DNA of 64,000 nucleotides. It comes from RDYZ01 sp964518905 (GTDB lineage: Bacteria; Cyanobacteriota; Cyanobacteriia; Cyanobacteriales; Geitlerinemataceae). The translations under genes and the position numbers were made by a program. The notes beneath the pieces are model-generated. The model had not been told where the DNA came from and did no database searches. It saw only the letters and a list, made by a program, of their open reading frames with translations. How positions within the stretch are numbered: position 1 is the first letter of the stretch; every line of letters starts with the position of its first letter. Location of the stretch: assembly GCA_964518905.1 (NCBI GenBank), contig CAZFJL010000023.1, positions 6,601 to 70,600 of the forward strand, read 5' to 3'. Below are positions 56,033-62,238 of this stretch, in pieces.

Positions 56033-56061
56033 AAAAAGCCGCTCACTTGGAGCGGCTTTTT
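56033..56061. terminator. Bidirectional rho-independent terminator
   Basis: AAAAAGCCGCTC (56033-56044), a 5-base loop and GAGCGGCTTTTT (56050-56061) between the convergent hydroxylase and MFS genes. Confidence 0.9.
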
Positions 56062-56080
56062 GATGAGTATTGATTGCTGT

Positions 56081-57460
56081 TTATACCGATCGCCCGACGC
56101 TCATTAGGCGCGAGATCAGGCCACTGGCAGCGGCGATCGCGGCCAATGCCAAAAAGACCGGCGTTAGGCCAAAATACGACTCCGCAATTCCCGCCAAAGC
56201 GAGCGGCAAACTGAGAGCAATATTCACCGCATTATTTTGCAAGCCGAACACCTTGCCGCGCATCGATTCCGGGGTCTCGATTTGGATCACGGTTTGCATC
56301 GGGATCGCCACCAGCGCCGCGAAGAATCCCAGGGCGGCCATCGAGGCGAGGCACGGCCAAAGCTGAGTTGTGGTTAAACCCATCCCGAGCAGCGCAGATG
56401 CAACACCGATCGAGCCGATCAGGTTCAGTGTTTCCGATGAGAATCGACTGCCGAAATTACCCACGAGAATCGCCCCGATCGCCATCCCCACGCCGCCCGA
56501 GGCCAGCAAGAAGCCAAACTGATCGGTTTCCAGCTCGGGCATCACCTGCGCGACCCGTACCGCCAAAATCGCCAACGCGGCAAACAGGCAAAACAAAACA
56601 ATGAGCTGAATCAGCGCGTTACGGACTTTCGGGTAACGCTTCAGCACTGAAACTCCATCTTTGAGGTCTTGCCAGAAATGCGTTTCGTGCTTCGTGAAAT
56701 TTTCCTTGGTTTCGCGCGTTTTCATCAGCAGGAGCAGCACACCCGCGATCGCATAGCTACCACCGACGATCGCCTCCTTGCCCCAGTAGGCCCCCGCAAA
56801 CAACCGCTCTGACAGACTCAGCAGCGGCTCACCAACGGCAAACCCAATAATCACCGAGGCCATCATCGTGGTGGCGTAGAGCGAATTCGCCGACAGCAGA
56901 TGACGACGCGGCACAATCAGCGGCATCACGGCCTGTTCGGCGGGCGCGAAAAATTGCGTTAGGGAGGAGACGAGTAGCGTGATCCCCAGCAAAATGACGA
57001 ACCCGAGGGGAATCGCTCCCCAGGTCGTATCCCAGGTGATGTTCCCCGAAACCAACAGCAGCGGCGGCAGGGCAAAGACGAGACCACCGCGCAGGAGATT
57101 CGTCGTCACGAGAATGTCTTGCTTGCGTCGCCGATCGACGTAGATCCCCGCCAGGAACCCAAGCAACACCGCCGGAATCGTGAAAGCGATCGTGATCGCC
57201 GAAACCCAGCCGCCGATCGAATCGCCATTCGTCTCAAATTGATCCGCCACGATCGCGATCGCCATCACCAGATAAACCTTATCGGCGAGCTGCGAAAAAA
57301 TCTGACCGCTCCAGAGCGTTAAAAAGTTGCGATTGCGTAAAACTGGACCAAAGCCCGGTGCGGACGGTTCGTCGGCTTCGGGACTATCCGCTACACCAGC
57401 TTGTACGTCAGGCCGTGCGTCGGGAGTCAGTTCGGTATCGTCGGGGGAAATCAGGGTCAT
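56081..57460 (-). CDS. MFS transporter
   Basis: 459 aa, twelve predicted helices. It starts after an acidic ~40-aa N-terminus with FGPVLRNRNFLTLWSGQIFSQLADKVYLV, the usual start of the MFS_3/enterobactin-exporter-like group, and has GIYVDRRRKQDILV (motif A) and QTVIQIETPESMRGKVFGLQ. Substrate unknown; export is typical for this group. Its ATG overlaps the recO stop (ATGA), so the two are translationally coupled. Confidence 0.9.
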   Translation of the reverse strand: MTLISPDDTELTPDARPDVQAGVADSPEADEPSAPGFGPVLRNRNFLTLWSGQIFSQLADKVYLVMAIAIVADQFETNGDSIGGWVSAITIAFTIPAVLLGFLAGIYVDRRRKQDILVTTNLLRGGLVFALPPLLLVSGNITWDTTWGAIPLGFVILLGITLLVSSLTQFFAPAEQAVMPLIVPRRHLLSANSLYATTMMASVIIGFAVGEPLLSLSERLFAGAYWGKEAIVGGSYAIAGVLLLLMKTRETKENFTKHETHFWQDLKDGVSVLKRYPKVRNALIQLIVLFCLFAALAILAVRVAQVMPELETDQFGFLLASGGVGMAIGAILVGNFGSRFSSETLNLIGSIGVASALLGMGLTTTQLWPCLASMAALGFFAALVAIPMQTVIQIETPESMRGKVFGLQNNAVNIALSLPLALAGIAESYFGLTPVFLALAAIAAASGLISRLMSVGRSV

Positions 57461-58368
57461 CGCGAGGGGTCTAGGGGGTGCGGGACAGCCAACATCGCGG
57501 TCGTGTAGCTGTCTAATAAGTTAGCAGACTGAATCCCCTGGCCTAGGTGGTATTGCACGTAATGGCGGAGGAGATTTTCGATGTTCATCCAGGCGGGAGC
57601 GAGATGGGGCAAGGTGAGCTGGTCAAAGTGTCGCTCAAAGGAGTCGCCAGAGGCCAGGTGTTGCATCAGGGCGAGTTCGGCGGCGTTGACATAACGATCG
57701 GGCGTTGGGATACGCAGGGCGATCGCCGCGTCGCGATCTTGATTCCAGAGCTGGCGGATATCGGGATCGCGCTGCTGCTGCCATTGACGACACATCGCCA
57801 AATCGATCGCGCCGCCCACCTGAAAGTTAAACCCAGCCCGCCACCGGTGATCCGTAACATCGGGCACGATCGCCGTACTGGTGACACCGCACGCCTGCAC
57901 CTGGGGCGTCAATCCGCCAAAGTCGAGCAGCCGCATGATGCCAGAACATAGCGTTGCCAGCGTCATGGTCGGGGTGGTGTCGATCGGTAGCGCTTCGAGC
58001 CGATCGAGCAACGCCAGCGTCAGGTCAAACAGTTGGGGATCGGGGCGATCGTCGGGGGTCTGAAACAGGACGAGTTCCGCGAGATATTGGCTCGCGGTGA
58101 GTAGGCCCAGGCTGCGCGAGAGGCCGGAATAGGTGGCGATCGCTTCGGCTTGGGTGAGGCGATCGAGGGATTTTCCTTTGGCGAGCAGCAGCTCATTAAC
58201 CACAAACAGGCCGCAGCGTCCCCCCAGGCTCGATTTGGGCTTACGCGCTCCGGCAGCTACGGCGCGAATTAAGCCCTGATCGCGCGTCAGGATCGCCAAA
58301 ATGCGATCGCTCTCACCCAGGGGCGAGCTTTTGAGATTAATCCCCGTGGCGCGATAGGTTCGGCTCAT
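57457..58368 (-). CDS. recO: DNA repair protein RecO
   Basis: 303 aa. The N-terminal OB-fold begins MSRTYRATGINLKSSPLGES with DRILAILTRDQGLIRAVAAG; the helical C-terminal domain carries ALLDRLEALPIDTTPTM and GVTSTAIVPDVTDHRW. Of the zinc cysteines, CGV is present but the CxxC partner is not obvious. RecO loads RecA together with RecR. It is the middle gene of a three-gene operon (hypothetical-recO-MFS). Confidence 0.92.
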   Translation of the reverse strand: MSRTYRATGINLKSSPLGESDRILAILTRDQGLIRAVAAGARKPKSSLGGRCGLFVVNELLLAKGKSLDRLTQAEAIATYSGLSRSLGLLTASQYLAELVLFQTPDDRPDPQLFDLTLALLDRLEALPIDTTPTMTLATLCSGIMRLLDFGGLTPQVQACGVTSTAIVPDVTDHRWRAGFNFQVGGAIDLAMCRQWQQQRDPDIRQLWNQDRDAAIALRIPTPDRYVNAAELALMQHLASGDSFERHFDQLTLPHLAPAWMNIENLLRHYVQYHLGQGIQSANLLDSYTTAMLAVPHPLDPSR

Positions 58369-58377
58369 GGTCGCCCG

Positions 58378-58938
58378 CTAGGCCAAATTGGAGGGAATAT
58401 TGCGGCGTGGTTTGGCATTTTTGGCGGGGGGAGCTTGGTTTGCGGCCTGGGTTTCGGCGATCAATTTCTGTAAATGAGCGTTGGCAAGCTGCTGTAACTC
58501 GCTGCGCTGGATTTCGATGCCGCGTTCCCGCGATCCGGCTTGATCAAAAAAGATGGCGCTATCGATCTGATCGAAGGCGAGCAACTGAAACAAGATCTGG
58601 GCGATCGGCATCGATACCGCGACCAAGTCCGGCTTAACCGGCGATTTCAGGCTGCTGCGAGCATCATCGATCGACGGGAATCCGTACACGACCGCTTTTT
58701 CCAGCTCCGGATCATCATTATTTTGCAGCGTCGTCAGCAGCCAATTTCCATCGCGCGATTGCAGGACGTAATACTGAAGCTGATGGAGCTGTTGCGCCAA
58801 AGCAATCAAGGCGGGAGCGATGGCTCGTAAGGCGATCGGCGTTCTACCGTCCTGGGGAGCGCGATCGATCAGAATTTGGATCTGGTCGTTCAGCCGAGCG
58901 TGTCGCTGGGCGATCGTTAAACCATCGGGGTCGGGCAT
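58378..58938 (-). CDS. Conserved hypothetical protein upstream of recO
   Basis: About 186 aa from the ATG at 58938 (a GTG at 58956 is also possible). MPDPDGLTIAQRHARLNDQI, ALIALAQQLHQLQYYVLQSR, DGNWLLTTLQNNDDPELEKA, VVYGFPSIDDARSS and a helical C-terminus. It looks like a cyanobacterial conserved protein; I cannot name a family. Nine bases separate it from recO, so they are co-transcribed. No membrane segment. Confidence 0.7.
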   Translation of the reverse strand: MPDPDGLTIAQRHARLNDQIQILIDRAPQDGRTPIALRAIAPALIALAQQLHQLQYYVLQSRDGNWLLTTLQNNDDPELEKAVVYGFPSIDDARSSLKSPVKPDLVAVSMPIAQILFQLLAFDQIDSAIFFDQAGSRERGIEIQRSELQQLANAHLQKLIAETQAANQAPPAKNAKPRRNIPSNLA

Positions 58939-59118
58939 GGATACAAAGTAGTACACGAAGCGGATCGATACTACCTACAATAGAAAGACTCGTATTCATC
59001 AATTGTAGAACCCGTTGGAAAATCCGTAGGCGGTCTCGATCGTTCATCCGAAACGCACCGATCAAGCACGCCTCAACTTTTTCGACGCGATCGCAACCTG
59101 TTCTTGCGTTTTCCCACG

Positions 59119-60282
59119 ATGGCTTTATCTCCTTCAACGACTGTGACGGCTTCTGATTCTGCTTCGATGGCGCTACCGCCGATCATCATGGCTCCGGCTC
59201 GTGTGCTGCGCGGCTCCGGCTTGATCGCGGACGCTGCCAACGAACTCGCCCGCCTCGGATCACGTCCGCTGATCATCTGCGGCGATCGCACGCGATCGCG
59301 GGTCGAGGCGGATTTACTCCCAGTGTTGGAGCGTGACGATCGCTTCGAGACGGCGACGATCGCCGATTACGGTGCAGACTGTTGCGAAGCGAGTCTGGAG
59401 GCAATGCAGCAGCAGGCGATCGACACCGATGCCAATTTCGTCATCGGCATGGGCGGTGGTAAAGCCCTCGACGCGGCCAAGCTGATCGCCCACCGTTGCC
59501 AGTTACCGATCGCCACCATTCCCACCTCTGCCGCCACCTGTGCCGCCTGGACAGCTTTATCCAATGTCTACAGCGATCGCGGCGCGTTCCTCTATGATGT
59601 CAGCCTCGATCGCTGCCCGGATTTGCTCCTGCTCGACTACGACCTAATCGCCACCGCCCCGATCGCGACCCTCGTATCCGGCATTGGCGACGCCCTCGCC
59701 AAGTGGTACGAAGCCTCAATCAGCAGCGGCCAATCGGAGCAGACGATCGTTGTGGCAGCGGTGCAGCAAGCCCGCGTGTTGCGTGATTTGCTGTTCCAAA
59801 AGTCGGCAGAGGCGATCGCGCAGCCCGGTGGTGAGGCATGGCACGAGGTGGTGGACGCGAGCGTGTTGCTGGCGGGCGTGATCGGTGGTCTCGGCGGGGC
59901 GCAGTGTCGCACGGTGGCGGCGCACGCGGTACACAACGGCCTGACCCATATCGACCCGGAACACCGGACGATCCACGGCGAAAAAGTCGCCTACGGCATC
60001 CTCGTGCAGTTGCGTTTGGAGGAGCTGATCCAGGGCAGTCAGCTTGCGGCGACGGCGCGACAGCAGTTGCTTGGGTTTTATCGTGAGCTGGGTTTGCCGT
60101 GCAGTCTCGATGATTTAAAGTTGAGCGATCGCAGTTTGGCGGATTTGCAGCGGGCGGCGGATCTGGCCTGTGTGCCGGGTTCGGATATTCATCATCTGCC
60201 GTTTGCGATCGCGCCGTCGGATCTGATCGGGGCGATGGTTTCGACGACGGCGAGTGTGGCGCAGTCGGTGACGGTGGGGTAG
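59119..60282 (+). CDS. Iron-containing alcohol dehydrogenase, glycerol dehydrogenase-like
   Basis: About 387 aa. NAD site IGMGGGKALDAAKLIA near residue 112; metal ligands in DALAKWYEA (Asp), AHAVHNGLTHI (His) and TIHGEKVAYGILVQ (His); TIPTSAATCAAWTALS, all as in the GldA subgroup. Substrate not certain: glycerol or another polyol or aldehyde. The ATG at 59119 follows a TTG at 59104; an ATG at 59164 just before MALPPIIMAP is also possible. Monocistronic; the next genes belong to the accessory cluster. Confidence 0.88.
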   Translation: MALSPSTTVTASDSASMALPPIIMAPARVLRGSGLIADAANELARLGSRPLIICGDRTRSRVEADLLPVLERDDRFETATIADYGADCCEASLEAMQQQAIDTDANFVIGMGGGKALDAAKLIAHRCQLPIATIPTSAATCAAWTALSNVYSDRGAFLYDVSLDRCPDLLLLDYDLIATAPIATLVSGIGDALAKWYEASISSGQSEQTIVVAAVQQARVLRDLLFQKSAEAIAQPGGEAWHEVVDASVLLAGVIGGLGGAQCRTVAAHAVHNGLTHIDPEHRTIHGEKVAYGILVQLRLEELIQGSQLAATARQQLLGFYRELGLPCSLDDLKLSDRSLADLQRAADLACVPGSDIHHLPFAIAPSDLIGAMVSTTASVAQSVTVG

Positions 60283-60410
60283 AGGCTCGGCGTTATTTTT
60301 GAAGGTTGAAAAAGCGATGATCGATGGTTGTAACGGGCTGTCGATTGTCACTTTTTTTGGTGGTGGATTGATTTTCGATATCGCTACAATCTAGCTAGGA
60401 GAACAGTGCG

Positions 60411-60653
60411 ATGACTATTGCAGAACAGGTTTATACAATCGTGCAATCGCTCTCAGAGGAGCAAGCCAGCGAAGTTTTATCGTTTGCTGCCACGCTCCAG
60501 CAGCGTGATTCACCACCCGCGATCCCTGAAGATGAAGCACAAATGCGGTGGCAGGCGCTGGTGCGATCGACGGCTGGGGCATTTCCTGACTTTCCGTCTC
60601 TAGAAGAAATTCGTTCAGGTTATGGTGAGGATGTGCCTCGGGAGAGCTTCTAG
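60411..60653 (+). CDS. Antitoxin of a VapBC-type pair (DUF2281-like)
   Basis: 80 aa. MTIAEQVYTIVQSLSEEQAS then EVLSFAATLQQRDSP, a VapB-like start common in cyanobacterial antitoxins, and an acidic C-terminal half with FPSLEEIRSGYGEDVPRESF that would bind the toxin. The stop codon is immediately followed by the toxin ATG, so translation is coupled. The ribosome site TAGGAGA is upstream. Confidence 0.85.
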   Translation: MTIAEQVYTIVQSLSEEQASEVLSFAATLQQRDSPPAIPEDEAQMRWQALVRSTAGAFPDFPSLEEIRSGYGEDVPRESF

Positions 60654-61046
60654 ATGTTTGTGCTCGACACCAATACGTTGATTTACCACTTTCGAGGTCA
60701 CGAACGCATCAGACAAGAGATGGAACGTCTCAAAATCGACCAACTTTTGCTTTCCGTGCTTGTGCTGTACGAGCTGCAAGTCGGTCTTGAAAAAGCCGGT
60801 TATCCCCTACGCCGCGTTACGCAGCTTGAGGAGATGTTGAATCGAATAACTTTGGTGGAATTTGATGAGGCAGCGGCACGATCAGCCGCACAAATTCGGG
60901 CAGATCTTGAGTCGCAAGGAACGCCGATCGGACCGATCGATACGCTAGTCGCGGGGGTGGCATTATCGCGCGATGCGACACTGGTAACCCATAATGTGCG
61001 CGAGTTTGCGCGGATACCGGATTTAAAAATTGTCGATTGGTTCTGA
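60654..61046 (+). CDS. vapC: VapC-type PIN-domain ribonuclease toxin
   Basis: 130 aa. The four PIN acidic residues are visible: FVLDTNTLIYHF (Asp5), LVLYELQVGLEKAG (Glu), GPIDTLVAGVALSRDATLVT (Asp, near 98) and the final NVREFARIPDLKIVDW. It cleaves RNA, tRNA in known cases, when freed from the antitoxin. Length and motifs are intact. Confidence 0.92.
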   Translation: MFVLDTNTLIYHFRGHERIRQEMERLKIDQLLLSVLVLYELQVGLEKAGYPLRRVTQLEEMLNRITLVEFDEAAARSAAQIRADLESQGTPIGPIDTLVAGVALSRDATLVTHNVREFARIPDLKIVDWF

Positions 61047-61102
61047 ACGGTATCGCTACACTAAAATCACAGCAATCAACTCTGAGTTTAGGAGCACGAT
61101 CG

Positions 61103-61483
61103 ATGGAACCATTGGAACTGGGTATGGCGGCGGCGGCGGCAAAGTGGGCGTGGAGTAATGGCGGCGAGACGGTGACGAAGGAGGCGTTTGAAGCGGGGCT
61201 GCGGTTTGTGAAGGATCGCGCTCCGGAGGCGGCGAAGATTCAGCTTGCGAAGTTGGGCGATCGGCTTCAGGCGAAGTGGCCGGGGGATAAAAACCCGTTT
61301 GATGAGCCGGAGCTGTTGGCGCGGATGGTGGAGGCGGAGGATCTAGAGCCGGAGATTATTGAGGCAGTGGAGACGGTGACGGCGAATATGCCACCGATCC
61401 AAATTCGGAATCAGAAGGGCATGATTTTTCAGGACAACTCGAACAATACGTTTGATGCGCCGATCACGATGAATTTTGATTAA
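61103..61483 (+). CDS. Bell-like helical effector with C-terminal amyloid-type signalling motif (putative)
   Basis: 126 aa from the ATG at 61103 (TAGGAG upstream). The N-terminus MEPLELGMAAAAAKWAWSNG is hydrophobic/amphipathic, followed by helices with AFEAGLRFVKDRAPEAAKIQ and PELLARMVEAEDLEPEIIEA. The last 25 residues are different: Asn/Gly/Gln-rich NQKGMIFQDNSNNTF, DAPITMNFD (motif about 103-124). This C-terminal stretch matches the N-terminus of the NB-ARC receptor encoded at 62239 at about half of 22 positions. Bell domains paired with such motifs are known membrane-acting cell-death effectors; the assignment here is inference from layout and motif. Confidence 0.7.
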   Translation: MEPLELGMAAAAAKWAWSNGGETVTKEAFEAGLRFVKDRAPEAAKIQLAKLGDRLQAKWPGDKNPFDEPELLARMVEAEDLEPEIIEAVETVTANMPPIQIRNQKGMIFQDNSNNTFDAPITMNFD

Positions 61484-61525
61484 GGTTTGTTTGATTTTTT
61501 CGTGTTGTTTCTCTCACATTGAACG

Positions 61526-61798
61526 ATGACAACGTTACTTTCACTCACGAATTCTGACTCTGAGCATCTGCGTCTCTTAATCAAAGATGTCCTACTCGAA
61601 ATTGTCCATACCGATCGGGAGTTTGTGCAACAGCTTGTCGAGGAACTGCGTGAGGAGCTAGAGCGACCCACTCCAGAATCATCAGATCCGAATGAATCGT
61701 TTGATGCGTTCTCGATCGTAGGTCTATTTTCTGCCGAGCCGGATTTTGCCGAACGTTCAGAAGAGATGCTTCACGCTCAATTCGATCTCGGACAGTGA
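61526..61798 (+). CDS. Probable antitoxin of second PIN toxin
   Basis: 90 aa, acidic. MTTLLSLTNSDSEHLRLLIK, then DVLLEIVHTDREFVQQLVEE and an acidic Ser/Pro linker, ending FAERSEEMLHAQFDLGQ. No known DNA-binding fold is obvious. It ends 11 bases before a PIN toxin gene, with GAGGAGA between, the usual antitoxin position. Confidence 0.7.
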   Translation: MTTLLSLTNSDSEHLRLLIKDVLLEIVHTDREFVQQLVEELREELERPTPESSDPNESFDAFSIVGLFSAEPDFAERSEEMLHAQFDLGQ

Positions 61799-61809
61799 GG
61801 AGATACTAA

Positions 61810-62238
61810 ATGTCCCGTGCTGACGCTGTAGTGGATACCAGTTTCGTGGTTGCATTGCTCAACGATCGAGATGCCTACCATCAAAAAGCTCTTGAAATCT
61901 ATGCTCGCTGTAGGCGTTTACTGTTGCCACAACCGGCTTTGACCGAACTTGCATTTTTGCTGGAACGTCGGCTGGGCGATCGGGCGTTTGTTGCGTTTCT
62001 CGATCGCCTTAGCGCCAGTTATTTTGAAGTCGTTAATCTGGATGCAGCGGATTTATCGCGTGTGGCGGAAGTTTTGCGAAAGTATGCCGATACTCGTATC
62101 GATTTTGTTGATACCTGCGTGATGGTGATCGCAGAGCGGTTTGAGCTAGAAACAATTTTGACGCTTGATCGGCGAGATTTCAGCTTGTTTCGTCCGCGTC
62201 ATTGTGCGGCGTTTACTTTATTGCCAGAGGTTTTGTAG
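61810..62238 (+). CDS. vapC: PIN-domain toxin (VapC-type), second pair
   Basis: 142 aa. ADAVVDTSFVVALLNDRDAY (first Asp), QPALTELAFLLERRLGD (Glu), TRIDFVDTCVMVIAE (Asp) and LTLDRRDFSLFRPRH (last Asp and the typical DxxDF ending) form a complete PIN active site. The sequence is distinct from the toxin at 60654. Its TAG is directly followed by the ATG of the NB-ARC gene, so it is tightly linked to that receptor. Confidence 0.9.
   Translation: MSRADAVVDTSFVVALLNDRDAYHQKALEIYARCRRLLLPQPALTELAFLLERRLGDRAFVAFLDRLSASYFEVVNLDAADLSRVAEVLRKYADTRIDFVDTCVMVIAERFELETILTLDRRDFSLFRPRHCAAFTLLPEVL

Noticed and set aside
59209..59223. LRGSG peptide resembling the HetR inhibitor motif RGSGR
   Set aside because: It is inside the dehydrogenase domain (VLRGSGLIAD), followed by Leu not Arg, and is a normal part of that fold.
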